Assembly (NCBI RefSeq): GCF_001931485.1
Contig: NZ_MSDV01000003.1
Coordinates: forward strand, 62,001-126,000
Direction: 5' to 3'
Source of the DNA: Burkholderia sp. SRS-W-2-2016
Lineage (GTDB): Bacteria > Pseudomonadota > Gammaproteobacteria > Burkholderiales > Burkholderiaceae
DNA: 64,000 nucleotides
Shown one piece after another: positions 1 to 10,804 of this stretch. The position numbers and the translations under genes are program-made. The notes below the pieces were generated by a model. That model did no database searches. It was not told the origin of the DNA and was given only the letters and a program-made list of their open reading frames with translations. Positions within the stretch are counted from its first letter, which is position 1, and each line of letters opens with the position of its first letter.

Positions 1-539
1 TCGGTGAGCAGCGTCACTTCGGCCTGCAACGGGAACACCCGGGTGATCTGGCCGATCACGCCGTCTTCGGTGACGACCGGCGAGCCGTTGCGGATGCCTT
101 GCTGCGCGCCGCGGCCGATCACGACCTTCTGCGTGAACGGGTCGCGCGTGTCGTACTGGATTTCGGCGGGCAGCGATTGCGTGCTCAACTGTTGCGACAG
201 TTGCAGCAACGCACGCAGATGGGTGTTTTCAGCGGCGAGCGACGCAGCCGTATTGGCTTGCTGCGACATCTGCAGATCGCGCGTGCGCAGCTTGTCGTTT
301 TCGTTGCGCAGCGTCGCGCTCGTCACGGCGAGGTCGGCGGCGCCCATGAAGATGTCGCGCGGCACGAGGGCTGCGCGCTGCAACGGATAGAGACCCGCGC
401 CGAGCACGCCGCGGACGATTTCGAGCGTCTGGAAGCGGGCATCGGAAATCAGCAGGGCGAGCGCCAGCACGACGAAGAACACCAGTCGTGCGAGAGCGGA
501 GGGGCCTTGCTTGAACAGGGGCGGCGGACTGTATTCCAT
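1..539 (-). CDS. mreC: MreC rod-shape protein (5' part, cut by window edge)
   Basis: MreC links the MreB cytoskeleton to the peptidoglycan elongation machinery at the inner membrane. Reading the minus strand from the ATG at 539 gives a short cytoplasmic N-terminus, a single hydrophobic anchor at about residues 16-32 (core LVFFVVLALALLI), a coiled-coil-like stretch around residues 70-115, and the start of the periplasmic beta domain (VVIGRGAQQGIRNGSPVV, then DGVIGQITRV). That order is typical of MreC. The frame stays open to base 1, so about 179 codons are present and the C-terminal part lies outside the window. It follows mreB on the same strand after 154 bases, the usual mreBC order. Confidence 0.93.
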   Translation of the reverse strand, partial: MEYSPPPLFKQGPSALARLVFFVVLALALLISDARFQTLEIVRGVLGAGLYPLQRAALVPRDIFMGAADLAVTSATLRNENDKLRTRDLQMSQQANTAASLAAENTHLRALLQLSQQLSTQSLPAEIQYDTRDPFTQKVVIGRGAQQGIRNGSPVVTEDGVIGQITRVFPLQAEVTLLT

Positions 540-693
540 GGTCGGCGCCGGGGGCGTATGCGATTGGGTGAGACGGCGGCGCGCGACGCGCGCACGCTCA
601 GCGCGCGGCGGCTGGGTGGGCCAGCCAACGACAAAGCGGCCCGCAAGGGGCCGTGTGCCAGATCCGCGCTACTGACATAAGAGAAAAGCTCGC

Positions 694-1737
<1,044 letters not shown>

Positions 1738-2121
1738 TCAAAATCCTGTCTCGCTGGGGGCCGGGCCTCGCACCGTATGCGTAGGGCGGCAGCGGAAAAA
1801 TAACAGCCTCAACCGGGCGAGCGCGCCACAGGAGCTTGAAGCTGCGGGGGAGTCTACCGGAGGCGGTGGCTAAGCCAGGTCGGAAAAGCGCCGGACCGTT
1901 CTGGGAATTGTCCGCAATCGTCCGTAAGGCCCTGGTAAGTCGGTCCGGGTTTGGGTCGAACGCGTAATGATACCTTATAATTTTGGATGTTTTGCAGGAA
2001 ACGGCTGGCACTTTTTGCCGCCGCCGGCCCCGTTCCGGAGGTCGCCTTCCTGCGTCGTAACCTGCTGTCGCAGCGTCGTTTTTTCCTGTTGCGGCGGCCC
2101 ACCACAATTTCCGGTGACCGC
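1738..2121. other. mreB / gatC divergent intergenic region
   Basis: 384 bases without a convincing gene. This is the shared upstream region of mreB (leftward) and gatCAB (rightward). The clearest element is a TATAAT hexamer at 1976-1981 on the plus strand. In-frame codons upstream of gatC up to 1987 exist but do not resemble GatC. Confidence 0.7.
1951..1981 (+). promoter_or_regulatory. Candidate sigma-70 promoter for gatCAB
   Basis: A perfect -10 hexamer (TATAAT, 1976-1981) stands in an AT-richer patch about 140 bases before gatC. The best -35 (TTGGGT, 1951-1956) is weak and separated by 19 bases, so the -10 is the stronger part of the call. Confidence 0.45.
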
Positions 2122-2421
2122 ATGGCTCTGACCCTGACCGATGTCAAACGCATCGCGCATCTCGCGCGGCTAGAACTGGCCGACGCCGACGCCGAACACA
2201 CCCTCACCCAGCTCAATGATTTCTTCGGCCTCGTTGAACAAATGCAGGCCGTCGACACCACCGGCATCGCGCCGCTGGCCCATCCGATCGAGCAGATTGA
2301 AGACGTCGCGCTGCGTCTGCGCGACGACGCCGTGACCGAGACGGTCGAGCGCGAGGCTTATCAGCGCCCCGCGCCGGCCGTGCAGGACGGTCTGTATCTC
2401 GTGCCGAAGGTGATCGAATAA
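2122..2421 (+). CDS. gatC: Asp/Glu-tRNA(Asn/Gln) amidotransferase subunit C
   Basis: GatC is the small subunit that clamps GatA and GatB together in the enzyme converting misacylated Glu-tRNA(Gln) and/or Asp-tRNA(Asn) to the amidated forms. The 99-residue product starts [19 protein letters not shown], a typical GatC N-terminus, and ends with the conserved YLVPKVIE. An ATG exists 45 codons upstream (1987), but the extra residues do not resemble GatC, so the start at 2122 is chosen. It is the first gene of gatC-gatA-gatB. Confidence 0.96.
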   Translation: MALTLTDVKRIAHLARLELADADAEHTLTQLNDFFGLVEQMQAVDTTGIAPLAHPIEQIEDVALRLRDDAVTETVEREAYQRPAPAVQDGLYLVPKVIE

Positions 2422-2570
2422 GACCCGCCGGGCAGGCCCCGGCCGGGCTGCCGCCGCCGCGAGCCATCGCGCCGCGCGTGGTGGCGCCGCGCCGAAGAGC
2501 CCGCCGGCAGGCAACCGAACGCCTCCACGGCAGCGTGACCGCGCTGCCGCGCTTTCCAGGATAAAACGCA

Positions 2571-4067
2571 ATGCATGAAAAAAGTCTGACCGAACTGCGC
2601 GCCGCGCTCGCGGCCAAGGAATGCTCCGCAGTCGAACTGGCGCAGTCGTACCTGAAGCGGATCGACGCGGCCAGGAGCCTGAACGCGTTCATCCAGGTCG
2701 ATCCCGAACTGACGCTGGCGCAGGCCAAAGCCGCCGACGCGCTGCTGCACACCGGCCACGCCGGCCCGCTGGTCGGCCTGCCGATCGCCCACAAGGACGT
2801 GTTCGTGACCAAAGGCTGGCGCTCCACCGCCGGCTCGAAGATGCTCGCGAACTACGAAAGTCCGTTCGACGCGACCGTGGTCGCGCGTCTGCAGAACGCC
2901 GGCATGGTGTGCGTGGGCAAGACCAATATGGATGAATTCGCGATGGGTTCGTCCAACGAGAATTCGTACTTCGGCGCGGTGCAGAACCCGTGGGACGTGA
3001 AAGCGGTGCCCGGCGGTTCGTCGGGCGGCTCGGCTGCTGCCGTGGCCGCGCGTCTCGCGCCGGCCGCGACCGGCACCGACACCGGCGGCTCGATCCGTCA
3101 GCCGGCGTCGTTCTCGGGCATCACCGGGATCAAGCCGACCTACGGCCGGGTGTCGCGTTACGGGATGATCGCGTTCGCGTCGTCGCTGGATCAGGGCGGC
3201 CCGATGGCGCAAAACGCCGCCGATTGCGCGACGCTGCTCAACGCGATGGCCGGCTTCGACGAGCGCGATTCGACCAGCCTCGCGCGCGCTGATGAAGACT
3301 ACACGCGCTACCTCGGCCAGCCGTGGCAAGCGGATAACGCCGGCAACGCGGGCAAGCCGCTCGCCGGCCTGCGCATCGGCCTGCCGAAGGAATACTTCGG
3401 CGCCGGTCTGGCCGACGACGTGCGCGCGTCGATCGACGCCGCCCTGAAGCAGTACGAAGCGCTCGGCGCGACGCTGGTCGAAGTCTCGCTGCCGAAAACC
3501 GAACTGTCGATTCCGGTCTATTACGTGATCGCGCCGGCGGAAGCATCGTCGAACCTGTCGCGGTTCGACGGCGTGCGCTTCGGCCATCGCGCGGCCGAGT
3601 ATCGCGATCTGCTCGACATGTACAAGAAGTCGCGCGCCGAAGGCTTCGGCCCGGAAGTGAAGCGCCGCATTCTGGTCGGCGCGTACGTGCTTTCGCACGG
3701 CTACTACGACGCGTACTACCTGCAGGCGCAGAAGATCCGCCGCATCATCGCGCAGGATTTCCAGGAAGCGTTCAAGCAGTGCGACGTGATCATGGGACCG
3801 GTCGCGCCGTCGGTGGCGTGGGACCTCGGCGCGAAGGGCGACGATCCGGTGCAGATGTATCTGGCCGACATCTACACGCTGTCGGTGAGCCTCGCCGGCC
3901 TGCCGGGCATGAGCGTGCCGTGCGGCTTCGGCGCCGGCGCGAACGCGCAGCGCCCGGTCGGTCTGCAGATCATCGGCAACTATTTCAATGAAGCCCGGAT
4001 GCTGCAGGTGGCCGACGCGTTCCAGCGCGTGACCCAGTTCCATCGTCAGGCACCGGCAGGAGTGTGA
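2571..4067 (+). CDS. gatA: Asp/Glu-tRNA amidotransferase subunit A (amidase)
   Basis: GatA hydrolyses glutamine and passes the ammonia through a channel to GatB, which amidates the tRNA-bound Glu or Asp. The 498-residue protein has the amidase-signature Ser-cisSer-Lys triad at Lys75, Ser150 and Ser174, with the exact 75- and 24-residue spacing known for this family. Around these lie [22 protein letters not shown] and [13 protein letters not shown]. It follows gatC after 149 bases. Its TGA overlaps a possible GTG start of gatB, so the two are probably translationally coupled. Confidence 0.98.
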   Translation: MHEKSLTELRAALAAKECSAVELAQSYLKRIDAARSLNAFIQVDPELTLAQAKAADALLHTGHAGPLVGLPIAHKDVFVTKGWRSTAGSKMLANYESPFDATVVARLQNAGMVCVGKTNMDEFAMGSSNENSYFGAVQNPWDVKAVPGGSSGGSAAAVAARLAPAATGTDTGGSIRQPASFSGITGIKPTYGRVSRYGMIAFASSLDQGGPMAQNAADCATLLNAMAGFDERDSTSLARADEDYTRYLGQPWQADNAGNAGKPLAGLRIGLPKEYFGAGLADDVRASIDAALKQYEALGATLVEVSLPKTELSIPVYYVIAPAEASSNLSRFDGVRFGHRAAEYRDLLDMYKKSRAEGFGPEVKRRILVGAYVLSHGYYDAYYLQAQKIRRIIAQDFQEAFKQCDVIMGPVAPSVAWDLGAKGDDPVQMYLADIYTLSVSLAGLPGMSVPCGFGAGANAQRPVGLQIIGNYFNEARMLQVADAFQRVTQFHRQAPAGV

Positions 4068-4072
4068 GCACC

Positions 4073-5548
4073 ATGACCAAACAATGGGAAGTCGTGATCG
4101 GTCTGGAGACCCACACGCAGCTGTCGACTCAGTCGAAGATTTTCTCGGGCACCGCCACCCAGTTCGGCGCCGCGCCGAACACCCAGGCGAGCCCCGTCGA
4201 TCTGGCGTTGCCGGGCACGCTGCCGGTGATGAACCGCGGCGCGGTCGAGCGCGCGATCCAGTTCGGCCTCGCGATCGGCGCGACCGTCGCGCCGCGCAGC
4301 ATCTTCGCGCGCAAGAATTATTTCTACCCCGATCTGCCGAAGGGCTATCAGATCAGCCAGTACGAGATCCCGGTCGTGCAGGGCGGTCAACTGACGATCC
4401 AGGTGCCGGCCAATGAAAAGGCCGGCAAGGAAGCGTACGAGAAGACCATCAACCTGACTCGCGCGCACCTCGAGGAAGACGCCGGCAAGTCGCTGCACGA
4501 AGACTTCGCGGGCATGACCGGTATCGACCTGAATCGCGCCGGCACGCCGCTGCTCGAAATCGTCACCGAGCCGGAAATGCGCAGCGCGGCCGAGGCGGTC
4601 GCCTATGCGAAGTCGCTGCACACGCTGGTCGTGTGGCTCGGCATCTGCGACGGCAACATGCAGGAAGGCTCGTTCCGTTGCGACGCGAACGTGTCGGTGC
4701 GGCCGGTCGGGCAGAAGGAATTCGGCACCCGTGCCGAGATCAAGAACCTGAACTCGTTCCGCTTCCTCGAAGAGGCGATCCAGTACGAAGTGCGTCGCCA
4801 GATCGAGCTGATCGAAGACGGCGGCACCGTCGTGCAGGAAACCCGCCTGTACGATCCGGACAAGCGCGAAACGCGTTCGATGCGCAGCAAGGAAGACGCG
4901 CACGACTACCGCTATTTCCCCGACCCGGACCTGATGCCGCTCGTGATCGACGCAGCGTGGGTCGAGCGCGTGAAGGGCGAACTGCCGGAGCTGCCGGCCG
5001 CGATCCAGCAGCGCTTCGTGGCGCAGTACGGTCTGACGCCGTATGACGCGAACGTGCTGACCGCGAGCAAGGCGAGCGCCGCGTACTTCGAAGCAGTGGT
5101 CGCAAAGACCGGCGCGGCGAACGCGAAGGTCGCCGCGAACTGGGTGATGGGCGAAGTGTCGTCGCAACTGAATCGCGAAGGCCTCGACATCGGCGAGTGC
5201 CCGGTGTCGGCCGCGCAGCTCGCGCTGGTGCTGCAACGTATCGCCGACGGCACGATCTCGAACAAGATCGCGAAGGAAATCTTCCTCGCGATCTGGGAAG
5301 AGAAGGCCACCGACGAAGCCGCCGCCGATCGCATCATCGACGCGAAGGGTCTGAAGCAGATCTCCGATAGCGGCGCGCTCGAAGCGATCCTCGACGAGGT
5401 GCTCGCCGCGAACCAGAAATCGGTCGACGAATATCGCGCCGGCAAGGAAAAGGCGTTCAACGCGCTGATCGGTCAGGCGATGAAGGCGACCAAGGGCAAG
5501 GCGAACCCGGCTCAGGTCAACGAATTGCTGAAGAAGAAGCTGTCCTGA
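4073..5548 (+). CDS. gatB: Asp/Glu-tRNA amidotransferase subunit B
   Basis: GatB binds the misacylated tRNA, phosphorylates the Glu/Asp side chain and transfers ammonia to it. The 491-residue protein begins [19 protein letters not shown], the conserved GatB N-terminus. It contains [24 protein letters not shown] and [10 protein letters not shown], and ends with the helical YqeY-type tail domain. A GTG at 4064 overlapping the gatA stop would add three residues; the ATG at 4073 is preferred because family members begin just before the QWEVVIGLE motif. Last gene of gatCAB, followed by a terminator. Confidence 0.97.
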   Translation: MTKQWEVVIGLETHTQLSTQSKIFSGTATQFGAAPNTQASPVDLALPGTLPVMNRGAVERAIQFGLAIGATVAPRSIFARKNYFYPDLPKGYQISQYEIPVVQGGQLTIQVPANEKAGKEAYEKTINLTRAHLEEDAGKSLHEDFAGMTGIDLNRAGTPLLEIVTEPEMRSAAEAVAYAKSLHTLVVWLGICDGNMQEGSFRCDANVSVRPVGQKEFGTRAEIKNLNSFRFLEEAIQYEVRRQIELIEDGGTVVQETRLYDPDKRETRSMRSKEDAHDYRYFPDPDLMPLVIDAAWVERVKGELPELPAAIQQRFVAQYGLTPYDANVLTASKASAAYFEAVVAKTGAANAKVAANWVMGEVSSQLNREGLDIGECPVSAAQLALVLQRIADGTISNKIAKEIFLAIWEEKATDEAAADRIIDAKGLKQISDSGALEAILDEVLAANQKSVDEYRAGKEKAFNALIGQAMKATKGKANPAQVNELLKKKLS

Positions 5549-5593
5549 TTAAGGTTGGATCTACGCAGGCCGGGCGTGCGCGCCCGGTCTACC

Positions 5594-5637
5594 ACGGGCT
5601 GTTGCCGGACTGAAAGCAGGGCAACAGCCCGTTTTGT
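5594..5637 (+). terminator. Rho-independent terminator after gatCAB
   Basis: A perfect 13-bp stem (ACGGGCTGTTGCC at 5594-5606 with its complement at 5620-5632) is followed by TTTGTTT. It lies 46 bases past the gatB stop and closes the gat operon. Confidence 0.92.
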
Positions 5638-5693
5638 TTGGCGGCTTCGAATCTGCTTCAAACCTCGATCAGTACTCACCAGGGAGCGTGTGC

Positions 5694-6533
5694 ATGGCGA
5701 AGCAAGCCGATCTCGACGATTTCCGCGTGCCGTATTTCGACGGCGGCAAGAAGAACAATCGCTTCTCGCTCGACGAATTCGATCCCGCCGCGAAGCCGTT
5801 TTCGTCCGGCTCGAAAGAGAACGATCGCGCGCGGCTGTCCGAGATCGGGATGCAACTCGACAACCTGCAGGAGCGCCTGCATGCGCAACGCCGGCGCCGC
5901 GTGCTGCTGGTGCTGCAGGGGATGGACACGAGCGGCAAGGACGGCACGATCCGCGCGGTGTTTCACGAAGTCGATCCGCTCGGCTTGCGGATCGTCCCGT
6001 TCAAGGCGCCGACGCCGGTCGAACTCGCGCACGACTTTCTGTGGCGCGTGCATTCGCAGGCGCCGGCGGCCGGCGAGCTGACCATCTTCAACCGCAGCCA
6101 TTACGAAGACCTGCTGGTGCCGACCGTGCTCGGCGCGCTCGATGCCGACGCGTTCCAGCAGCGCTGCTGCCATATCCGGCAGTTCGAGGAGATGCTCGCG
6201 TACAGCGGCACGACCATCGTCAAATGCATGCTGCACATCTCGAAGGACGAGCAGCGCGAGCGCTTGCAGGCGCGTATCGACGATCCGAGCAAGCACTGGA
6301 AATTCGACCTGGCCGATCTCGAAGCGCGCAAGCAGTGGGACGCGTATCAGTCCGTGTATCGCGACGCGCTCGCGGCGACGTCGACCGAGTACGCGCCGTG
6401 GTACGTGATTCCGGCCGACTCGAAGACGCATCGCAACGTGATGGTCGGCGAGCTGCTGCTGCGCACGCTCGAGGGGCTCAAGCTCGAATATCCGCCCGCG
6501 AAGGAATCGCTGAAGGGCGTGAAGGTCGAGTGA
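5694..6533 (+). CDS. ppk2: Polyphosphate kinase 2 family protein (PPK2 class III type)
   Basis: PPK2 enzymes move phosphate between inorganic polyphosphate and nucleotides. The 279-residue single-domain protein has a Walker A motif at about residues 76-85 (GMDTSGKDGT). It also has FKAPTPVELAHDFLWRVH and IFNRSHYEDLLVPTV, a pattern I associate with class III members that phosphorylate AMP and ADP; the class call is inference. The start at 5694 lies behind GGGAG. An in-frame ATG at 5634 sits next to the gat terminator and is unlikely. It precedes xthA by 52 bases and may be cotranscribed with it. Confidence 0.92.
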   Translation: MAKQADLDDFRVPYFDGGKKNNRFSLDEFDPAAKPFSSGSKENDRARLSEIGMQLDNLQERLHAQRRRRVLLVLQGMDTSGKDGTIRAVFHEVDPLGLRIVPFKAPTPVELAHDFLWRVHSQAPAAGELTIFNRSHYEDLLVPTVLGALDADAFQQRCCHIRQFEEMLAYSGTTIVKCMLHISKDEQRERLQARIDDPSKHWKFDLADLEARKQWDAYQSVYRDALAATSTEYAPWYVIPADSKTHRNVMVGELLLRTLEGLKLEYPPAKESLKGVKVE

Positions 6534-6585
6534 ACGAGGCCGTGCACTGCGGCTTCGCAAACCAATTGAACACAAGAGGAACAAC

Positions 6586-7365
6586 ATGTTGCGTGTGATT
6601 ACCGCCAACCTGAACGGCATTCGCTCGGCGGCGAAGAAGGGCTTTTTCGAGTGGTTCGGCGAACAGAAGGCCGACGTGCTGTGCGTGCAGGAAATCAAAT
6701 GCTCGCAGGACGACATGACGCCGGAATTTCTCGCGCCGCACGACTTCACCGGCTATTTCCAGCACGCGGTGAAGAAGGGCTATAGCGGCGCGGGCGTCTA
6801 CACCCGTCACGAGCCGGATGAAGTGGTGATCGGCTTCGGCAGCGAGGAATTCGATCCGGAAGGGCGCTATGTCGAACTGCGCTTCGGCAAGCTGTCGGTG
6901 ATTTCGGTGTACGTACCGTCGGGTTCGAGCGGCGACGAGCGCCAGCAGGCCAAGTTCCGCTTCATGGACGAGTTCATGCCGCATCTGGCCGAACTGGCGA
7001 AAGAGCGCGAAGTGATCGTGTGCGGCGACGTGAACATCGTGCACAAGGAAATCGACATCAAGAACTGGAAGAGCAACCAGAAGAACTCCGGTTGCCTGCC
7101 GGAAGAGCGCGCGTGGCTCGACAAGCTGTTCGACGACGTCGGTTATGTCGACGTGTTCCGCACGCTCGATCAGCGGCCCGAACAGTACACGTGGTGGAGC
7201 AATCGCGGCCAGGCGTATGCGAAGAACGTCGGGTGGCGGATCGATTACCAGATCGCGACGCCGGGTATTGCGGGCACCGCGAAGCGCACCGACGTGTTCC
7301 GCGACATCAAGTTCAGCGACCACGCGCCGCTGACCGTCGACTACGACCACAAGGTCAAGAGGTAA
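6586..7365 (+). CDS. xthA: Exodeoxyribonuclease III
   Basis: XthA is the major AP endonuclease and 3'-repair exonuclease in base-excision repair. The 259-residue product fits the family length. Motifs in order: TANLNGIRSA (metal/Asn), VQEIKC (catalytic Glu), CGDVNIVHKEID (Asp/Asn), GWRIDYQIAT and SDHAPLTVDY (catalytic Asp-His). AGAGGA lies just upstream of the ATG. It converges on the M48 protease gene. Confidence 0.97.
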   Translation: MLRVITANLNGIRSAAKKGFFEWFGEQKADVLCVQEIKCSQDDMTPEFLAPHDFTGYFQHAVKKGYSGAGVYTRHEPDEVVIGFGSEEFDPEGRYVELRFGKLSVISVYVPSGSSGDERQQAKFRFMDEFMPHLAELAKEREVIVCGDVNIVHKEIDIKNWKSNQKNSGCLPEERAWLDKLFDDVGYVDVFRTLDQRPEQYTWWSNRGQAYAKNVGWRIDYQIATPGIAGTAKRTDVFRDIKFSDHAPLTVDYDHKVKR

Positions 7366-7440
7366 GCATCGGAAGGTGGCGGCGCACGGCGCTCGGCGCA
7401 GATAAAGACAAAGCGCCGCCGCCGTCCGGGATCGGCCGGT

Positions 7441-8784
7441 TCAGTCGCGCGCCGTTTTGCGCGTCGGCCGGCCCATGCCCGCGTAATCGGGCAGCGCGTC
7501 GACGCTCTTGCCGATCGCCTTCGCGTACAGCGGCAGCATGTCCGGCAGCCGCTTGATGATGTCCTCGCGGCGCGCCGGCGTGTACGGGTGCACGTAGATG
7601 AAGCCCTGCTCGCGATTGCCGCGCGTCGCTTGCGCGAGCTTGTCCCACAGCGTGACCGCCGCGCGCGGATCGAAGCCGGCGCGCGACGCGATATCGCTGC
7701 CGATCACGTCGGCTTCGGTTTCGTCGGTGCTTTCGTACTTCATTTCCAGCAGGCGCGAGCCGATGCCGAGCGGCGCCATGCCGAGATCGGCGAGCCCGAA
7801 CAGCTGCGGGATCGTGCCCGACGAATCGAGCTGGCTCGCCTGCAACTGACCGAGCCGCATCCGCGCATGCTCGCGCAACGCGTGCGCGATCTCGTGGCCG
7901 ATCAGCATGCCGAGTTCGCTGTCATTCAGGCGCACCCGGTCCAGCAGCCCGCTATACACGACGATCTTGCCGCCCGGCAGGCAGTACATGCGGATGTCGT
8001 TCGAGCGCACCACCGCCACTTCCCATTTCCAGCTTTTGGCCCGCTCGTTCCATTTCAGCGAGTACGGCACCATCTTGTCGACGCTCGAACGCACGCGCGT
8101 GACGCGCGCGTCGTTATCGGCATACAGACGGTTCGCGTGGCTCGCGCCGTAGACGATCTGGTTGAACTCCTCGGCGGCCTGCGCCTCGAGCATCGAAGAC
8201 GGGATCAGGTTGCGAAACACCATGTAGCCGCCGTAGCGCAGCTGCGGGCTCACGTAGTACGGCGGCGGGGCGGAGGCCGGCGCGGAAGTCGCGGTCGGTG
8301 CCTTGGCAGGGGACGGTGACGCGGCGCTGGGCGCCGAATTCGGCGCGGTGGCGGCCGCGCCGCTGCCGCCGGAACCGGGCGTGCCCGGTGCGGGGGCGGC
8401 CGTGCCGCTGCTCGCGCTGTTGTTCGCACCCGCACCGGCGCCCGCGCTGGTGCCGCCGGCGCTGTTCGTGCCCGGCGTCGCCGAGGTCGCGTTTTCGCCG
8501 CTGGCGGCGCCGGTTGCGGCCTTGGCCGCCGGCGCGTTGCCGGGCGCGGTCGCGCCGGTCGCGCCGGTCGTTGCGCCGGGCGCCGGCGGCGCGGCGACCA
8601 CCGCGCTGTTGGCGGCACTGTTAGCCGGTGCGGCGGCGACAAACGTGGCCGCGCGCGCCGGCAGCGCCAGCGCGACGACGCTCGCGCAGCCGAGCCCACA
8701 CGCCACGTACCGCGCAATCGCGCGCAACTCGCTCGATAGCACGCGAGTCGCCGGGTGACGCCGCGCGCGCGTCGGGAACCGCAT
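7441..8784 (-). CDS. M48 family metalloprotease with long Ala/Gly/Pro-rich linker
   Basis: A 447-residue putative envelope zinc protease. The N-terminus has a hydrophobic segment ending in an Ala-X-Ala site (about residues 26-45), consistent with export. Residues about 50-175 are a low-complexity Ala/Gly/Ser/Pro/Thr linker. The protease domain follows, with zinc motif HEIAH at 297-301 and a downstream ESTDETEAD that can supply the third ligand (Glu). This is the BepA/LoiP-like peptidase M48 layout; substrates are unknown. The ATG lies two bases after the ampG stop, and an alternative GTG overlaps that stop, so it is probably coupled to ampG. Confidence 0.88.
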   Translation of the reverse strand: MRFPTRARRHPATRVLSSELRAIARYVACGLGCASVVALALPARAATFVAAAPANSAANSAVVAAPPAPGATTGATGATAPGNAPAAKAATGAASGENATSATPGTNSAGGTSAGAGAGANNSASSGTAAPAPGTPGSGGSGAAATAPNSAPSAASPSPAKAPTATSAPASAPPPYYVSPQLRYGGYMVFRNLIPSSMLEAQAAEEFNQIVYGASHANRLYADNDARVTRVRSSVDKMVPYSLKWNERAKSWKWEVAVVRSNDIRMYCLPGGKIVVYSGLLDRVRLNDSELGMLIGHEIAHALREHARMRLGQLQASQLDSSGTIPQLFGLADLGMAPLGIGSRLLEMKYESTDETEADVIGSDIASRAGFDPRAAVTLWDKLAQATRGNREQGFIYVHPYTPARREDIIKRLPDMLPLYAKAIGKSVDALPDYAGMGRPTRKTARD

Positions 8785-8786
8785 CG

Positions 8787-10181
8787 TCACGACTGGGCCC
8801 TCCACGGCGCGATCCGCACCAGCAGCAGCATGCCGGGCACCGCGAGCGCGGTACAGATGATGAAATAGTCGAACCAGCCGATCTGCGCGACCACGTAGCC
8901 GCTCGCCGCCGACGCAAGCGTGCGCGGCACCGACGCGAGGCTCGTGAACAGCGCGAACTGGGTGGCCGTGTAGCGCGGATCGGTGGTGCTGGCGATATAC
9001 GCGGTGAACGCGGCCATCGTCAGACCGGTGGTGAAGGTCTCGAAGCCGTAGACCAGCGCTAGCGCGACCGAGCGCGGCTCGAGCTGCACGCTCCAGTCGA
9101 TGCCGACCAGCGCGAGCAGCTTCGTGGTGCCCTGACTGACGGCCACCGCGATGTCGTAAATCGCGGTGAGCCCGGGCGAATCCGGGCCGAGATGCGCGAG
9201 CCACGCGAAGCCGAGCGTCGACACCATCTGCAGCACGCCGAAAATCCACAGACCGCGGCCGATGCCGATCTTCATCAGCCAGATCCCGCCGACAATCCCG
9301 CCCGCGAGACTCGCGCCGAACGCGGTCGTCTTCGCGATCACGCCGATCTGCGTGCGCGAAAAACCGATATCGAGGAAGAACGAGGTGGACAGCGTGGTCG
9401 CCATCGTATCGCCGAGCTTGTACAGAAAGATGAAGCCGAGCACGAAGAGGGCACCGCGCCAGCCGTCGCGCTGAATGAATTCGCGGAACGGCTCGACGAT
9501 CGCTTCGCGCAGATTCTTCGGCGGTTTGCCGTGCACTTCGGGTTCGCGCACGACCAGCGTCATCAGCACGCCCGGCAGCATGAACGCGCCGGTCACGATG
9601 AACACCGTGCTCCACGGCAGATGATCGGACAAAATCAGCGCGAGCGAACCGGGCACCAGCGCCGCGATCTTGTACGCGTTCACGTGCACCGCGTTGCCGA
9701 GACCTTGCTGCGTATCGCTTAGCAGCTCACGCCGGTAAGCGTCGATCACGATGTCCGAACTCGCGCCGAAGAACGCGACCAGCGCGGTCAACGCGGCGAC
9801 CGTCCAGATCGATTCGCGCGGCGACACGAAACCGAGCGTCGCGATCGCGCCGCCTACGAGAATCTGCGTGACCAGCATCCAGCCGCGCCGGCGACCCGGC
9901 CGCCAGCCCGGCAGACGCGGCACGTAGCGATCCATCAGCGGCGCCCATACGAACTTCCAGGTGTACGGAAACTGGATCAGCGCGAACAGGCCGATTTCCT
10001 TCAGATTGACGCCTTCCGAGCGCAGCCATGCCTGCACGAGATAGACGAGCGTAAATAACGGAAGTCCCGACGTGAAGCCGAGAAACACGCAGATCAGCAT
10101 GCGCGTATTCAGAAACGCGCGCCAGCCGGGATGTTCTTCGTGAGCGGTAAGTGCGGGCGCCTCGTGCGGCGGGTTCGACAT
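8787..10181 (-). CDS. ampG: AmpG family muropeptide MFS transporter
   Basis: AmpG imports anhydro-muropeptides released by cell-wall turnover into the cytoplasm for recycling; in many bacteria it also feeds beta-lactamase induction signals. The 464-residue multi-spanning protein shows early motifs typical of AmpG: FLGFTSGLPLFTLVYLVQAW, LFALIQFPYTWKFVWAPLMDRY and the loop SSDIVIDAYRREL. About 12-14 hydrophobic segments are visible. The downstream M48 protease gene is nearly contiguous, so the two form an envelope-related pair. Upstream, metW begins after 14 bases, but metW/metX belong to another pathway. Confidence 0.92.
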   Translation of the reverse strand: MSNPPHEAPALTAHEEHPGWRAFLNTRMLICVFLGFTSGLPLFTLVYLVQAWLRSEGVNLKEIGLFALIQFPYTWKFVWAPLMDRYVPRLPGWRPGRRRGWMLVTQILVGGAIATLGFVSPRESIWTVAALTALVAFFGASSDIVIDAYRRELLSDTQQGLGNAVHVNAYKIAALVPGSLALILSDHLPWSTVFIVTGAFMLPGVLMTLVVREPEVHGKPPKNLREAIVEPFREFIQRDGWRGALFVLGFIFLYKLGDTMATTLSTSFFLDIGFSRTQIGVIAKTTAFGASLAGGIVGGIWLMKIGIGRGLWIFGVLQMVSTLGFAWLAHLGPDSPGLTAIYDIAVAVSQGTTKLLALVGIDWSVQLEPRSVALALVYGFETFTTGLTMAAFTAYIASTTDPRYTATQFALFTSLASVPRTLASAASGYVVAQIGWFDYFIICTALAVPGMLLLVRIAPWRAQS

Positions 10182-10195
10182 GTGGATAAGTGACG

Positions 10196-10804
10196 TTAGC
10201 TTTGCTTGACGCGATAGACCGCTAGACTACCACGCCAGTTCACGCCCCAACGCACCACCTGTCCGTCGTGCAGCACCACCCGATCGAGAATTTCGATACC
10301 GACCTCCGGCGCGAGCGCCTCGAAGTCCTCGATCGTCAGCACGCGCACGTTCGGCGTGTTGTGCCACTGATAAGGCAGCGACTTCGACACCGGCATGCGC
10401 CCCTTGAGCACCGACAGCCGATGCGCCCAGTAACCGAAATTCGGAAACGACACGATGCATTCCTTGCCGACCCGCACGGTCTCGCGCAGGATCGCGGCGG
10501 TCTGATGAATGGTTTGCAGCGTCTGCGACAGAATCGCGAAATCGAAGCTGCCGTCCTCGAACAGCCGCAGACCGTCTTCGAGATTCTGCTGGATCACGTT
10601 GATGCCGTTGCGCGTCGAGGCCAGCACGCCAGCGTCGTTGATCTCGATGCCGTAGCCCTGCACCTCGAGTTCCTCTTTCAGCAGCGACAGCAGCGAGCCG
10701 TCGCCGCAGCCGAGATCGAGCACGGTCGAGCGCGGTTCGACCCAGCGGGCGATCGCGCGGAAGTCCGGGCGCGATGCCAGGTAATCAAGTGCTCGCTGGT
10801 TCAT
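10196..10804 (-). CDS. metW: MetW, methionine biosynthesis methyltransferase-like protein
   Basis: MetW is a class I SAM-fold protein encoded with metX in many proteobacteria, where it supports homoserine acylation. The 202-residue product has the glycine-rich SAM motif [12 protein letters not shown] near residues 28-39 and the MetW-specific SQTLQTIHQ and [11 protein letters not shown]. Its ATG overlaps the metX TGA in an ATGA (10801-10804), so translation is coupled. Confidence 0.96.
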   Translation of the reverse strand: MNQRALDYLASRPDFRAIARWVEPRSTVLDLGCGDGSLLSLLKEELEVQGYGIEINDAGVLASTRNGINVIQQNLEDGLRLFEDGSFDFAILSQTLQTIHQTAAILRETVRVGKECIVSFPNFGYWAHRLSVLKGRMPVSKSLPYQWHNTPNVRVLTIEDFEALAPEVGIEILDRVVLHDGQVVRWGVNWRGSLAVYRVKQS

